Part shown: positions 44,031 to 53,637 of the stretch, in pieces
Layout: every line of letters starts with the position of its first letter
Numbering within the stretch: the first letter of the stretch is position 1
Assembly (NCBI RefSeq): GCF_018334155.1
Contig: NZ_JAGXTP010000001.1
Span: 124,001-188,000 of the forward strand
Length of the DNA: 64,000 nt
Direction of reading: 5' to 3'
Source of the DNA: Devosia litorisediminis
GTDB taxonomy: Bacteria; Pseudomonadota; Alphaproteobacteria; Rhizobiales; Devosiaceae
Translations under genes and position numbers: made by a program
The notes under the pieces: model-generated
Told to the model about the DNA's origin: nothing
Databases searched by the model: none
Seen by the model: the letters and a program-made list of their open reading frames with translations, nothing else

Positions 44031-45059
44031 TTATGCGGCGCGGTCGACTTCGCCCGTCCAGGTGCCCAGGGCGGCCAGCGAATTCATATGGGCGCGATGG
44101 GAGAAGGCGACCTGCGCGGCCGGGAAGTTCTCCCGGCGACCTGCCCATGTGCGCAACGCGACATTCTGCAGGGCACGACCATAGGAGAAGGTCATTGGCC
44201 AGGGCTTGCCAGCGATCTGGTTCATGGCCGAGAGATGCGCAGTTGCCTCTTCATCGGTCTGACCGCCGGAGAGGAAGGCGATACCGGGCACTGCGGCGGG
44301 AACATGCTCACGCAGCACAGCTACGGTGCGACGGGCCACTTCCTCGACCGTTGGCCGATCGCGCGAATTGATGCCGGGCAGGACCATGTTGGGCTTGAGC
44401 AGCATGCCGCCCAGATCAACACCAGCCAGACGCAATTCCTTGAAGGTGGCTTCGAGCACGTCGCCGGTGACCGATGCGCAGCGCTCCATGGAGTGATTGC
44501 CTGGATCACCATCGCCGACGACTTCGGGTTCGACCACTGGCACGATGCCGGCTTCCTGACACAGGATGGCATAGCGGGCCAGCACGTGGGCATTGGCGCG
44601 GATATTGTTGCGGGTGGGGGCCACGTCATTGATGGTGATTACGGCACGCCATTTGGCAAAGCCGGCACCGTGTCCAGCATAGCGCACAAGACGCTGACGC
44701 AGGCCATCAAGGCCTTCGGTGATCTTTTCGTTGTGATCGCCGGGCATGGGGAAGGCGCCGCGGTCGACCTTGATGCCGGGAATGACGTCTGCATCGGCCA
44801 GAATGGCGCGGAACGCGGTGCCATCAGCGGCGGACTGCTCTAGCGTTTCCTCGGTCAGGATGACACCGGAAATGTACTTGGTCATCGCTTCGGTCGAGCG
44901 GAACAGCATTTCGCGATAATCGCGGCGCAGATCGAGCGAGTTGGGCAGATTGATCTTGGCAAAGCGCTTGGCGATGGTGCCTTCGGATTCGTCGGCAGCA
45001 AGGATGCCCTTGCCGGGCTCCATCAGTTTCTGGGCAATGGCATTAAGCGACTTCGTCAC
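44031..45059 (-). CDS. fbaB: Fructose-bisphosphate aldolase, class I
   Basis: 342 residues of the eukaryote-like class I type: AQKLMEPGKGILAADESEGT, FRSTEAMTKYISGVILTEET, the Schiff-base region ending LKPNMVLPGI, VEPEVVGDGDPG and AFLSGGQTDEEATAHL. It interconverts fructose-1,6-bisphosphate with glyceraldehyde-3-phosphate and DHAP. Its promoter region carries an unusual inverted repeat that brackets a perfect TATAAT -10 (see separate entries). It ends in its own terminator. Confidence 0.96.
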   Translation of the reverse strand: MTKSLNAIAQKLMEPGKGILAADESEGTIAKRFAKINLPNSLDLRRDYREMLFRSTEAMTKYISGVILTEETLEQSAADGTAFRAILADADVIPGIKVDRGAFPMPGDHNEKITEGLDGLRQRLVRYAGHGAGFAKWRAVITINDVAPTRNNIRANAHVLARYAILCQEAGIVPVVEPEVVGDGDPGNHSMERCASVTGDVLEATFKELRLAGVDLGGMLLKPNMVLPGINSRDRPTVEEVARRTVAVLREHVPAAVPGIAFLSGGQTDEEATAHLSAMNQIAGKPWPMTFSYGRALQNVALRTWAGRRENFPAAQVAFSHRAHMNSLAALGTWTGEVDRAA

Positions 45060-45089
45060 GGCAAAACCTCAAGCGTTGGAATTGCCGGC

Positions 45090-45105
45090 AGATTAGACTT
45101 TCGTC
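45090..45105. promoter_or_regulatory. Operator arm 1 at the fbaB promoter
   Basis: AGATTAGACTTTCGTC lies at about +6 to +21 of the predicted fbaB start. It is the inverted partner of the arm at 45137-45152, matching 15 of 16 bases. Confidence 0.65.
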
Positions 45106-45117
45106 ACCGTTCCCGCG

Positions 45118-45146
45118 ATTATACCTGTGGTTATGCGACGAAAGTC
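45118..45146 (-). promoter_or_regulatory. fbaB promoter
   Basis: On the minus strand TATAAT (45123-45118) stands 17 bases after GACTTT (45146-45141), with TTGGAC two bases further upstream as an alternative -35. Predicted start near 45111, about 50 bases before the ATG. The -35 lies inside operator arm 2. Confidence 0.6.
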
Positions 45147-45152
45147 CAATCT
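45137..45152. promoter_or_regulatory. Operator arm 2 at the fbaB promoter
   Basis: GACGAAAGTCCAATCT is the reverse complement of arm 1 except for one base. It overlaps the -35 region of fbaB; arm centres are 47 bases apart. Confidence 0.65.
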
Positions 45153-45268
45153 TGTATGGTAGAGTGCCCTGCAGGGTTTTACCGGCGCGACAAAGGCGCT
45201 AGTGTTTGCATCCAACAGCCTTCAGATGCGTTGCGCATCGTAACCCCAAATCATCATGGATCAGTTCA

Positions 45269-46099
45269 ATGAGCACTTCGCCCCTCATGACGTTTAATGA
45301 CGGCCGCACTATCCCCCAGCTGGGGCTGGGCGTGTGGAAAACCCCCAATGTTACGGCTGCCAGCACGGTGCAGACTGCCCTTGATGCTGGCTATCGCCAC
45401 ATCGACACCGCCGCGGTCTATGAGAACGAAGATGGTGTGGGCGATGGCCTGGCACAGGCCAGCGTGGCGCGTGAGGACATCTTTTTGACCACCAAGCTGT
45501 GGAACGAGGCGCAGGGGTTCGATTCCACGCTCAAGGCGATGGACGAAAGCCTCAAGCGGCTCAAGACCGACTATGTCGATCTCTACCTCATCCACTGGCC
45601 CTCGCCGTGGCGCGAAAAGTATGTCGATACCTGGAAGGCTCTGGTGCAGTTGCAAAAGGACGGCAAGGCGCGCTCGATCGGGGTATCCAATTTTGGTCCA
45701 GAGCATCTTGAGCGTATTATTGGCGAAACGGGCGTGGTGCCGGCGCTGAACCAGATCGAGCTGCATCCGCGCTTTCAGCAGCACGCCTGGACCAAGGCCA
45801 ATGCGGATCACGGCATTCTGACCGAAGCCTGGAGCCCATTAGGGCAGGGCAAGTTCCTCGATAATCCAGTGATTGGCGAGATCGCCAAAAAGCATGGCAA
45901 ATCTGCAGCGCAGGTGATCATCCGCTGGCACATTGATGGCAACCGGATCGTCATTCCAAAGTCGGTGACGCCCAGCCGGATCGTGGACAATATTGCGGTG
46001 TTCGATTTCGCGCTGGATGCTGATGATCTGGCAAAGATCGCCGCGCTGGATAGCGCCGATGGTCGGCTGGGTTCTGACCCCGCGACAGCGTCGTTCTAG
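45269..46099 (+). CDS. Aldo/keto reductase
   Basis: 276 residues from ATG 45269. The AKR catalytic tetrad is present: DTAAVYENE (Asp, Tyr), TTKLWN (Lys) and LYLIHWP (His). The NADPH-binding end has IPKSVTPSRI. Resembles 2,5-diketo-D-gluconate reductase-like enzymes. It is divergent from fbaB; the operator arms at 45090-45152 could also influence it, though they sit more than 115 bases upstream. Confidence 0.93.
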   Translation: MSTSPLMTFNDGRTIPQLGLGVWKTPNVTAASTVQTALDAGYRHIDTAAVYENEDGVGDGLAQASVAREDIFLTTKLWNEAQGFDSTLKAMDESLKRLKTDYVDLYLIHWPSPWREKYVDTWKALVQLQKDGKARSIGVSNFGPEHLERIIGETGVVPALNQIELHPRFQQHAWTKANADHGILTEAWSPLGQGKFLDNPVIGEIAKKHGKSAAQVIIRWHIDGNRIVIPKSVTPSRIVDNIAVFDFALDADDLAKIAALDSADGRLGSDPATASF

Positions 46100-46122
46100 G
46101 GTCTGGAAACCGATCAAAAGAA

Positions 46123-46155
46123 AAGGCCGTCACCCTTGGGGTGGCGACCCTTTTT
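46123..46155. terminator. Bidirectional terminator, aldo/keto reductase / pgk
   Basis: GTCACCC, a TTG loop and GGGTGGC pair, extended by flanking GG/CC. T-runs occur on both strands (TTTTTG forward, TTTTCTTTT reverse). Confidence 0.8.
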
Positions 46156-46175
46156 GTTGTGGTGGGCAGCGGTGC

Positions 46176-47378
46176 CTACTTCTTGAGGGCATCCACGCCT
46201 GGCAGAGGTTTGCCTTCCATCCATTCCAGGAAGGCGCCACCAGCAGTCGAAACGTAAGTGAAGGCGTCCTTGACGCCGGCATGGGCGAGAGCGGAGACGG
46301 TATCGCCGCCGCCAGCCACCGAGATCAGCTTGCCATCATGGGTGCGCTTGGCAACGTGCTTGGCAATCGCCACGGTGCCGGCATCAAATGGGTTCATTTC
46401 AAACGCGCCCATCGGGCCGTTCCACACCACGGTGTGGGCGTCGTCGATGGCGCCGACGATGCGCTCAATCGAGGAGGGGCCGATGTCGAGCATCATGGCG
46501 TCGTTGTCCATGGCATCGACGCCGTACAGACGTGTGGGGGTATCGGCCTTGAAGTGCCAGGCCATGACCGCATCAATCGGCAGGATGATGGCGCAGCCAC
46601 TATCAATGGCCTTGTCCATGATGCGCAGGGCGGTTTCCTTGAGATCCTTTTCGCAGAGCGACTTGCCCACACCATAGCCCTGAGCGTGCAGGAAGGTATT
46701 GGCCATGCCGCCGCCGATTACCAGGCCATCGACCTTGGTGACGAGGTTTTCCAGCAGGTCGATCTTTGAGGAGACCTTGGCGCCGCCAACAATGGCGACC
46801 ACGGGCTTTTTGGGTTTGCCGAGGCCAGCTTCGAGCGCTTCGAGCTCTGCCTGCATGGCCAGACCGGCAGCGGCCGGAAGCAGGTGCGCGATCGCGGCGG
46901 TCGAGGCATGGGCGCGATGGGCGGCCGAGAAGGCGTCATTGACATAGACGTCACCCAGGCTGGCCATGCGCTTGGCCAGGTCAACGTCATTGGCTTCTTC
47001 GCCGGGATGAAAGCGGGTGTTTTCCATGACCAGGACCGAACCGACCGGAGCGTCTTCAATGGCCTTGATAGCGTCGCTGACATCGTTCCAGTCGGTTGGC
47101 ACGAAGCCGACGGGGTGGCCGGTCTGGTCGGCCACAGCAGAGCAAACCTGCTCCAGCGAGAAGTCAGGATCGACCTTGCCCTTGGGGCGGCCGAAATGGC
47201 TAAGCAGGATGGCCTTGCCGTCGTGCCGCACGATTTCGCGGATCGTGGGGATCAAACGTTCAATGCGCGTGGCGTCGGTCACCTTGCCATCGGCCATGGG
47301 CACGTTGAGATCGGCGCGGAGCAGGACGCGTTTATTGTTGAGATCGAGCTCGTCGAGGGTTTTGAAAGTCGCGCTCAT
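46176..47378 (-). CDS. pgk: Phosphoglycerate kinase
   Basis: 400 residues, monomeric two-domain enzyme producing ATP from 1,3-bisphosphoglycerate. Landmarks: RVLLRADLNVPMADGKV, LLSHFGRPKGK, NDAFSAAHRAHAST, VAIVGGAKVSSKI, and the C-terminal ISVAGGGDTVSAL. In many rhizobia gap and pgk are adjacent; here four unrelated genes lie between pgk and gap on a mix of strands. Confidence 0.97.
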   Translation of the reverse strand: MSATFKTLDELDLNNKRVLLRADLNVPMADGKVTDATRIERLIPTIREIVRHDGKAILLSHFGRPKGKVDPDFSLEQVCSAVADQTGHPVGFVPTDWNDVSDAIKAIEDAPVGSVLVMENTRFHPGEEANDVDLAKRMASLGDVYVNDAFSAAHRAHASTAAIAHLLPAAAGLAMQAELEALEAGLGKPKKPVVAIVGGAKVSSKIDLLENLVTKVDGLVIGGGMANTFLHAQGYGVGKSLCEKDLKETALRIMDKAIDSGCAIILPIDAVMAWHFKADTPTRLYGVDAMDNDAMMLDIGPSSIERIVGAIDDAHTVVWNGPMGAFEMNPFDAGTVAIAKHVAKRTHDGKLISVAGGGDTVSALAHAGVKDAFTYVSTAGGAFLEWMEGKPLPGVDALKK

Positions 47379-47466
47379 GGATCGGGCCTCCCGGTCATAA
47401 TATCAGCGGTGGCGTAGCAGAGCGCCGCGAGAGGGGGAAGGCAAGGCAGATAAAAAACTGCAGTCC

Positions 47467-47790
47467 TCAGGCGGCGGGCAGCATCATGCGCAATGCATAA
47501 CCGGCAAAAAATAGCGGCAATCCGAGCAGGGTCACACAGATCAGGCGAGCCAGATCATCGACAAGCACATGGCGGGCAAATCCATCGCTGGGCCAAGCCG
47601 CACGTCCGACGCGTCGTCGGATGATGCGGTCGCGGCGCAGCACATAGAGCGCTGTCAGGGCGGGTGGGAGGAGCAATAGCGTGGCCTGACCGAGCAGACC
47701 GATCAACAGAGACGCCATGGGCAGGCTGGCGAAAATGCGCGGCATGATGTGGAACAAGACGACTGCCTCCACCTGATTTTCCCAGAGCAT
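47467..47790 (-). CDS. Small membrane protein of unknown function
   Basis: 107 residues from ATG 47790 (ORF open further upstream, with a non-coding appearance). Two predicted membrane segments (PMASLLIGLLGQATLLLLPPALTAL and LARLICVTLLGLPLFFAGYAL) enclose a basic loop with RRDRIIRRRVGRAAW. I do not recognise the family. Divergent from the MerR-type gene. Confidence 0.6.
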   Translation of the reverse strand: MLWENQVEAVVLFHIMPRIFASLPMASLLIGLLGQATLLLLPPALTALYVLRRDRIIRRRVGRAAWPSDGFARHVLVDDLARLICVTLLGLPLFFAGYALRMMLPAA

Positions 47791-47889
47791 AGAGGATTCT
47801 CGGGTCTCTGACCGGTGACAGATGCGTGATGGGCAAATGGCGCTTGACCCGGCCCCCGGGGCTGGCCTGATAAGAAGGACGGTCAACCC

Positions 47890-48933
47890 ATGCAGAGGTC
47901 AATCGTGTCGCCCTCCAAGCGCTATCTCAAATCTTCCGATGCTGCCCGCCAGCTGGGCGTTTCGGCCAAGGCATTGCGGCTTTACGAACAGCGTGGCCTG
48001 GTGACGCCAGACCGCACTGCAGCGGGGTGGCGCAGCTATGGCCCCGAGGACATGGTCAGGGCTGCCGAAATCGTTGCGTTACGGGCATTTGGGCTCAGTC
48101 TGAGCGAGATCGAAAGAGTGCTGAGCGGCGACCCGCGTGATCTGGAGCCAGCACTAGGCGCGCATCAGGCCGCGTTGGAGTCGCGCCTGCGCGAAATCGG
48201 TGGCGCGATAGGTAGGGTGCGCGAGTTGCGGGCCGACCTGCTGCAGGGCAAAGCACCAGAGATGGCGGAGCTGTCGCGGCTGATTGGGCCGCAGGATGTG
48301 CCCATGATTGGATTTGATCTGCCCTGGCCCTGGGGTGGCGAACGGTTTGAGCTGCGGACAAAGGCCCGGCTAACCTACATCATCGGACCGCTGGGGAGTG
48401 GCAAGACCAAGCTGGCCATGCGGCTGGCAGAAGCGCTCGAGGATGCTGAGTTTGTTGATCTGACACGCCTCGAAGACGGCGGCGTTGTCGCGCAAGCGCG
48501 GCTCAGCGCAGACGCCACATTGCGCAAACGAGTCGACGCTGCGCTTGGCTGGCTCATTGAGGATGATGCCACCGTGTCGCCGGCGCTTGAGGCCCTGTTG
48601 GTCGGCTTGCTGGGTTCGGGCGCCAAAACGGTTGTCGTCGACATGGTTGAAGATGGTCGCGATCACGCTACACAGCAGGCGGTGATCGCCTATCTGCGGC
48701 GGGCAAGTGACCTGCCAAAGCTGTTTCTGATGACGCGATCGAGCGCCATACTCGATCTGGCTGCCATGCCTTCGGACGAGGCGATTCTGTTCTGTCCCGC
48801 CAATCACAGTCCACCCACACTGGTCGCGCCTTATCCGGGCGCGCCCGGATTTGAAGCGGTGGCCAGTTGCCTTGCAAGCCCTGAAGTGCGCGCGAGAACC
48901 GCAGGGGTAGTGGTCAGACGCGTGGCGGTTTGA
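47890..48933 (+). CDS. MerR-family regulator fused to a P-loop ATPase domain
   Basis: 347 residues. Residues 12-80 are a MerR winged helix (LKSSDAARQLGVSAKALRLY, YEQRGLVTPDRTAAGWRSYG). A short coiled coil (about 88-125) follows. The C-terminal ~190 residues are a nucleotide-binding domain with Walker A GPLGSGKT (residues 166-173) and a Walker B-like KTVVVDMVEDG, plus a sensor-like LFLMTRSSA. Normal MerR effectors bind small ligands; here an ATPase replaces that domain. AAGAAGGA lies about ten bases before the ATG. Targets unknown. Confidence 0.82.
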   Translation: MQRSIVSPSKRYLKSSDAARQLGVSAKALRLYEQRGLVTPDRTAAGWRSYGPEDMVRAAEIVALRAFGLSLSEIERVLSGDPRDLEPALGAHQAALESRLREIGGAIGRVRELRADLLQGKAPEMAELSRLIGPQDVPMIGFDLPWPWGGERFELRTKARLTYIIGPLGSGKTKLAMRLAEALEDAEFVDLTRLEDGGVVAQARLSADATLRKRVDAALGWLIEDDATVSPALEALLVGLLGSGAKTVVVDMVEDGRDHATQQAVIAYLRRASDLPKLFLMTRSSAILDLAAMPSDEAILFCPANHSPPTLVAPYPGAPGFEAVASCLASPEVRARTAGVVVRRVAV

Positions 48934-48979
48934 TGGTCCGAGTGCCCCGCAGAGCCGCCAACGCCCAGACACGGGCCGC

Positions 48980-49519
48980 CTAGCCGACGCGGGTGAACAG
49001 GCCGGGATAGTCGAGGCCCAGACCGTCGTCATCGACCTTGATTACCCGCTCAAAGCTACCGTCAGCTGCCTGATAGCGGAAATGGCGATCATCGAGCCTG
49101 GTGTAGATCTGCTCGTGGCGGCGCACGCTCATGGTGTCGACATTGATCCAAGCCATGGTGAAGCGTTGGGGCTGGTCGATGACCCAGTCGCAGCGCCACA
49201 GGGGCAGGGAATTGGTCAGTGGGCTGGCCGAAATGTCGATATCGATGCAGCCCGCCAGATCGGGGAGTGGTTCGGCCCGATCATCGCTCCAGTGGCCGGC
49301 GCCATCGCTAAACAATTCAAGCAACGCGCCATCGGTGCGTTCGAGTCGCGCATGGCGAATTTCACCACTCGGCTCCAGCTTGAGCCGGTAGAACAGCCCG
49401 TAATCGGGGGTGATCACCGTGCTGCGGATGCGGGTGTCGCGGGCGCTGGAGATGATCCGGCAATGCTCGAGACCTTCGGGATCAAGCGCGCGCCAGCGTA
49501 TGGTTCGATCAAGGCTCAT
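48980..49519 (-). CDS. Putative glycolipid-binding (DUF1089) protein
   Basis: 179 residues from ATG 49519; in-frame ATGs at 49549 and 49558 cannot be excluded. Core signatures TIRWRALDPEGLEHC and ITPDYGLFYRLKLEPSGEIR with SLPLWRCDW match the DUF1089/COG3554 family, described as glycolipid-binding in Pseudomonas. A soluble beta-rich protein. Lies downstream of gap but behind a terminator, so has an independent promoter. Confidence 0.78.
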   Translation of the reverse strand: MSLDRTIRWRALDPEGLEHCRIISSARDTRIRSTVITPDYGLFYRLKLEPSGEIRHARLERTDGALLELFSDGAGHWSDDRAEPLPDLAGCIDIDISASPLTNSLPLWRCDWVIDQPQRFTMAWINVDTMSVRRHEQIYTRLDDRHFRYQAADGSFERVIKVDDDGLGLDYPGLFTRVG

Positions 49520-49590
49520 GGCTGACCCGAAAGAGATGCGTGCAACCATCTTCGCCATTGCGGTGGAGCCTGGCAATCGGGCGCATGAAA

Positions 49591-49615
49591 AAGGGCGCCC
49601 CGATGGAACGCCCTT
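49591..49615 (-). terminator. Intrinsic terminator of the tkt-gap transcript
   Basis: AAGGGCG (49591-49597) pairs with CGCCCTT (49609-49615). On the minus strand the stem runs into a T-rich stretch, 26 bases after the gap stop. Confidence 0.78.
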
Positions 49616-49641
49616 CGTAGTCCAATGTTCGAGGCCGGAGC

Positions 49642-50649
49642 CTAGAGAGTCTTGGCCATCGCCACCGCGGTGTCGGCCATGCGGTTGGAGAAGCCCCATT
49701 CATTGTCGTACCAGCTCAGGATCGAGGCGAAATTGCCGCCCATCACCTTGGTCTGATCGAAAGCCAGGGTCGAAGAATGGCTGTCGTGATTGAAGTCGAT
49801 TGAGACATTTGGCTGGGTGGTGAAGCCCAGAATGCCCCTGAGATCGCCTTCTGCGTATTTCTGAACAGCAGCGTTGATTTCTTCGGCGGTCACATCACGC
49901 TTGGTGATGAACTTGAAATCGACGCAGGACACGTTCGGGGTGGGAACGCGGATCGAGACGCCATCCAGCTTGCCCTTGAGCTCGGGCAGCACCAGGCCAA
50001 TGGCCTTGGCAGCGCCGGTCGAGGTCGGGATCTGGCTCAGGGCCGCAGCGCGGCCGCGATAAAGATCCTTGTGCATGGTGTCGAGCGTGGGCTGGTCACC
50101 GGTATAGGAGTGGATGGTGGTCATCATGCCACGCTCGATGCCGAATTCCTTGTGCAGGACATAGGCAACGGGGGCCAGGCAGTTGGTGGTGCACGACGCA
50201 TTGGAGACCACGATGTGGTCCTTGGTCAGCTGGTTGTGGTTGATGCCGTAAACCACGGTCAGGTCTGCACCGTCGCCAGGAGCAGAGATCAGCACCTTCT
50301 TGGCACCAGCCTTGAGGTGGGCGCTGGCCTTTTCCTTGGAGTTGAAAATGCCGGTGCATTCAAGGGCGATATCAACGCGCAAGTCGGCGTGTGGCAGCTC
50401 GGCGGGATCGCGCACCGCGGTCACCTTGATAGGGCCGCGACCAACGTCGATGGTGTCGCCATCGACAGTGACGGTGCCGTTATAGCGGCCGTGCACGCTG
50501 TCAAAGCGGAACAGATGGGCATTGGTTTCGACCGGGCCCAGATCATTGATGGCCACGACTTCGATGTCGGTGCGGCCAGATTCCATGATGGCGCGGAGGA
50601 CGTTGCGGCCGATACGACCAAAACCATTAATGGCGACGCGGACTGCCAT
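49642..50649 (-). CDS. gap: Glyceraldehyde-3-phosphate dehydrogenase
   Basis: 335 residues with NAD fold [16 protein letters not shown], active-site Cys in [17 protein letters not shown], the HSYTGDQ motif, and [12 protein letters not shown]. Preceded by tkt 48 bases upstream in the same direction. Links to pgk and fbaB as the lower-glycolysis set. Confidence 0.97.
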   Translation of the reverse strand: MAVRVAINGFGRIGRNVLRAIMESGRTDIEVVAINDLGPVETNAHLFRFDSVHGRYNGTVTVDGDTIDVGRGPIKVTAVRDPAELPHADLRVDIALECTGIFNSKEKASAHLKAGAKKVLISAPGDGADLTVVYGINHNQLTKDHIVVSNASCTTNCLAPVAYVLHKEFGIERGMMTTIHSYTGDQPTLDTMHKDLYRGRAAALSQIPTSTGAAKAIGLVLPELKGKLDGVSIRVPTPNVSCVDFKFITKRDVTAEEINAAVQKYAEGDLRGILGFTTQPNVSIDFNHDSHSSTLAFDQTKVMGGNFASILSWYDNEWGFSNRMADTAVAMAKTL

Positions 50650-50697
50650 GAGAAAACGCTCCTTGGGAGGGGTTAGGAGAAGGGAGGCGGGGCTGTC

Positions 50698-52671
50698 TTA
50701 CAACTGTGCCGTGACAGCATCAACAATGGCTTTGGCCGTAATACCAAAGTGTTCATAGAGCTCGTCGATCGGGCCCGATGCGCCGAAGCCATGCATGCCC
50801 ACGAAGCGACCATTGTCGCCGAGCAGCTTGTTCCAGCTCATTTCGGTGCCCGCTTCGATGGCAACGCGGGCCTTCGCATTGCCGATGATCTCGGCGCGGT
50901 AGGCGTCGGACTGCTTGGCGAACAGCTCCATGGACGGCACCGAAACGACGCGGGCGCTGATGCCGTTGTCGGCCAGGGCCTTCATGCCGTCGAGCGCGAT
51001 GGTGACTTCCGAACCGGTGGCGAAGATCACCGCCTGGGCGTCGAGATCGCCTGCCAGGGTATAGGCACCCTTGGCCGACAGGTTCTCGGCAGTGTGTTCG
51101 GTGCGCACGGTCGGCAGACCCTGACGTGACAGCGCCAGAATGGATGGCGCGCTGTCGCTTTCCATGGCGAGCTGCCAGCATTCGGCAGTTTCCACCGCGT
51201 CGGCCGGACGGAAGACCAGCAGGTTCGGAATGGCGCGCAGGGCGGACATGTGTTCGACGGGCTGATGGGTTGGGCCGTCTTCGCCCAGACCGATGGAGTC
51301 ATGGGTCATCACATAGATGACGCGCTGGTGCATCAGGGCCGAGAGGCGGATTGCCGGGCGGGCATAATCGGTAAAGCACATGAAGGTGCCGCCATAGGGG
51401 ATCAGACCGCCATGCAGCGCGATGCCGTTCATGGCCGCGGCCATACCCTGTTCGCGAATGCCGTACATCATGTAGCGGCCAGCATAATTGTCAGCCTGGA
51501 AAGGCAGGGTTTCCTTGGTGTTGGTCAGGTTCGAGCCGGTGAGGTCGGCGGAGCCGCCCTGGGTCTCGGGAACGATAGCGTTGATCACTTCAAGCGCCAT
51601 CTGGCTGGCCTTGCGGCTGGCGACCTTTGGCTTGTCGGCGCTGAGCTGCTTCTTGTAGTCGTTCATCGCATTGGCGAAGCCAGCTGGCAGTTCGCCTGCC
51701 ATGCGTCGCTCGAACTCTGCCTTGTTGGCCGATGCGCCCAGACGTGAGGTCCACTCGCCCCGTATGTTCTGGCTGCGACGACCGGCGGCACGCCAAGCTT
51801 CGAGCGTCTCGGCTGGGACCTCAAATGCAGGATAGGTGATGCCCAGTGCAGCCTTGGCACCGGCCAGTTCCTCGGCGCCGAGCGGAGAACCGTGTACCTT
51901 GTTGGTGCCGGCCTTTTTCGGTGCGCCAAAACCGATGGTGGTCTTGGCCGCAATCAGGGTGGGCTTGTCGGATTTCTTGGAATCAAGCAGCGCCTTTTCG
52001 ATGGCGTCCTGATCGTGGCCGTCGATCTCAATCGTGTTCCAGCCCGATGCCTTGAAGCGGGCGATCTGGTCGGTGCTGTCGGAATTGGAGACGGCGCCAT
52101 CAATGGTGATGTCGTTATTGTCCCAGATCACGGTGAGCTTGTTGAGCTTGAGGTGCCCCGCAAAGGCGATGGCTTCCTGGGAGATGCCTTCCATCAGGCA
52201 GCCGTCGCCGGCCAGGCACCATGTGTGGTGATCGACAAGGTCGGCGCCGAACTCGGCAGCCAGCTTGGCTTCGGCAATCGCCATGCCGACCGCATTGCCA
52301 ACGCCCTGACCGAGCGGGCCGGTGGTGGTCTCGATGCCTTCGGCATAACCGTATTCAGGATGGCCGGCGGTCTTGGAGCCGAGCTGACGGAAATTCTTGA
52401 TCTGATCGATGGTCATGTCCTGGTAGCCCAGGAGGTAGAGCGATGCGTAGAGCAGCATCGAGCCATGACCGGCCGAAAGCACGAAGCGGTCGCGGTCAGC
52501 CCATTTGCTGTCAGCGGGATCGAACTTCATGACCTTGGTGAAGAGTGTGGTTGCGATGTCCGCACAACCCATGGGCAGGCCGGGATGGCCGGAATTGGCT
52601 TTTTCGACCGCGTCCATTGCAAGGGAACGGATCGCGTTGGCCAGATCATTCTGCTGGGCTGTATTCGTCAT
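50698..52671 (-). CDS. tkt: Transketolase
   Basis: 657 residues from ATG 52671; the reading frame is open for another 204 codons upstream, which overlap the DUF4164 gene and are not part of it. ThDP enzyme moving two-carbon units in the pentose phosphate pathway: [33 protein letters not shown], the ThDP motif [16 protein letters not shown] with NN, and [17 protein letters not shown]. The ribosome site (AAAGAAAG) is weak. First gene of tkt-gap. Confidence 0.97.
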   Translation of the reverse strand: MTNTAQQNDLANAIRSLAMDAVEKANSGHPGLPMGCADIATTLFTKVMKFDPADSKWADRDRFVLSAGHGSMLLYASLYLLGYQDMTIDQIKNFRQLGSKTAGHPEYGYAEGIETTTGPLGQGVGNAVGMAIAEAKLAAEFGADLVDHHTWCLAGDGCLMEGISQEAIAFAGHLKLNKLTVIWDNNDITIDGAVSNSDSTDQIARFKASGWNTIEIDGHDQDAIEKALLDSKKSDKPTLIAAKTTIGFGAPKKAGTNKVHGSPLGAEELAGAKAALGITYPAFEVPAETLEAWRAAGRRSQNIRGEWTSRLGASANKAEFERRMAGELPAGFANAMNDYKKQLSADKPKVASRKASQMALEVINAIVPETQGGSADLTGSNLTNTKETLPFQADNYAGRYMMYGIREQGMAAAMNGIALHGGLIPYGGTFMCFTDYARPAIRLSALMHQRVIYVMTHDSIGLGEDGPTHQPVEHMSALRAIPNLLVFRPADAVETAECWQLAMESDSAPSILALSRQGLPTVRTEHTAENLSAKGAYTLAGDLDAQAVIFATGSEVTIALDGMKALADNGISARVVSVPSMELFAKQSDAYRAEIIGNAKARVAIEAGTEMSWNKLLGDNGRFVGMHGFGASGPIDELYEHFGITAKAIVDAVTAQL

Positions 52672-52877
52672 CAGAGCGTGCGCTTTCTTTGGGACTGAAA
52701 TCTGGGGAGAAGAGGTACCGAAAGCCTCCTCCCAAAGGCGGGTTCGAGGCATAACAGGTTGGGATTGCCTGTCAATGACAACGCATGCTCCCACATCGTC
52801 GCGCTGGTTGCATTGCGGCGTATGCTGGGGCAGGCTGGCAGCGCCGGAATCGCCGCGCATTGAGGACCGTAGCAGCA

Positions 52878-53165
52878 ATGAGTGACACGGAACTTCAAGA
52901 CGGTTTGACTGCTGCCAGCGCGCGGTTTGATCGCGCATTGGCGCGATTGGACCAGTCTGTTCAGGAACTGGGCACACGGATGCGCCAGCACAATCGCATG
53001 GAAGTCGATACCCAGCGGCTGGTGCATGAGCGCGCACGGCTGGCCACCGAACTGGATAAATCGGCGGCGCGGGCCAAGCGTCTGGATGACAGCGCCCATG
53101 ATGTTTCGCGTCGCCTTGTAGAGGCGATGGAGACGGTGCGCTCAGTGCTGGCCAAGGCGGAGTAG
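52878..53165 (+). CDS. DUF4164 family coiled-coil protein
   Basis: 95 residues from ATG 52878, nearly all coiled coil ([41 protein letters not shown]). DUF4164 occurs directly before zapA in many alphaproteobacteria; it may assist ZapA or Z-ring assembly. Four bases separate its stop from zapA. Confidence 0.85.
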   Translation: MSDTELQDGLTAASARFDRALARLDQSVQELGTRMRQHNRMEVDTQRLVHERARLATELDKSAARAKRLDDSAHDVSRRLVEAMETVRSVLAKAE

Positions 53166-53169
53166 CGGT

Positions 53170-53547
53170 ATGCCCGAAGTCAATGTCGAGATTAACGGCC
53201 GTAAGTATCGGATGGCCTGTGAAGAAGGCCAGCAAAAGCACCTGATCGGTCTGGCCGAGCGTTTTGACGCTCATGTCGAGCAACTCAAGGGCGCGGTAGG
53301 CGAGATCGGCGATACGCGGCTGACCGTGATGGCGGGCATTGCGGTGGTTGATGAACTGGCCGAGGCAGAGCGCAGGATCAAGGCTCTGGAATCAGAGGTT
53401 GTAGTGCTAACCCGGGCTGGCCAGGAAGTGGCCGCTGAAATCGAGGCGCTCGAAGAAAAGTTTGCCGGAAAGCTGGATGATGCCGCCAAGGCGCTCGAGG
53501 GCGTGGCAAGCGTGCTGGACGACACCGCGCCCGTACCGCAGGGCTGA
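53170..53547 (+). CDS. zapA: Cell division protein ZapA
   Basis: 125 residues. N-terminal ZapA domain ([50 protein letters not shown]) followed by a C-terminal coiled coil. It binds and bundles FtsZ at mid-cell. The 6S RNA gene lies just downstream, the same order as in many proteobacteria. Confidence 0.93.
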   Translation: MPEVNVEINGRKYRMACEEGQQKHLIGLAERFDAHVEQLKGAVGEIGDTRLTVMAGIAVVDELAEAERRIKALESEVVVLTRAGQEVAAEIEALEEKFAGKLDDAAKALEGVASVLDDTAPVPQG

Positions 53548-53603
53548 ACGACCTGGGATTTGACCGTGTGATCACACATGGGTGGGAAGCGATTGTCGGG
53601 GCT

Positions 53604-53631
53604 TTGCACACGACAATGAAGCGCCTATATC
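53604..53631 (+). promoter_or_regulatory. Promoter of 6S RNA
   Basis: TTGCAC (53604-53609), 16 bases, TATATC (53626-53631). The 5' end of the predicted 6S terminal stem begins seven bases later. Confidence 0.6.
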
Positions 53632-53637
53632 TGCATC

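Noticed and set aside
50698..53283. 861-codon reading frame for transketolase
   Set aside because: The extra 204 codons upstream of ATG 52671 overlap the DUF4164 gene on the other strand and have no similarity to transketolase; the family N-terminus starts at MTNTAQQ.
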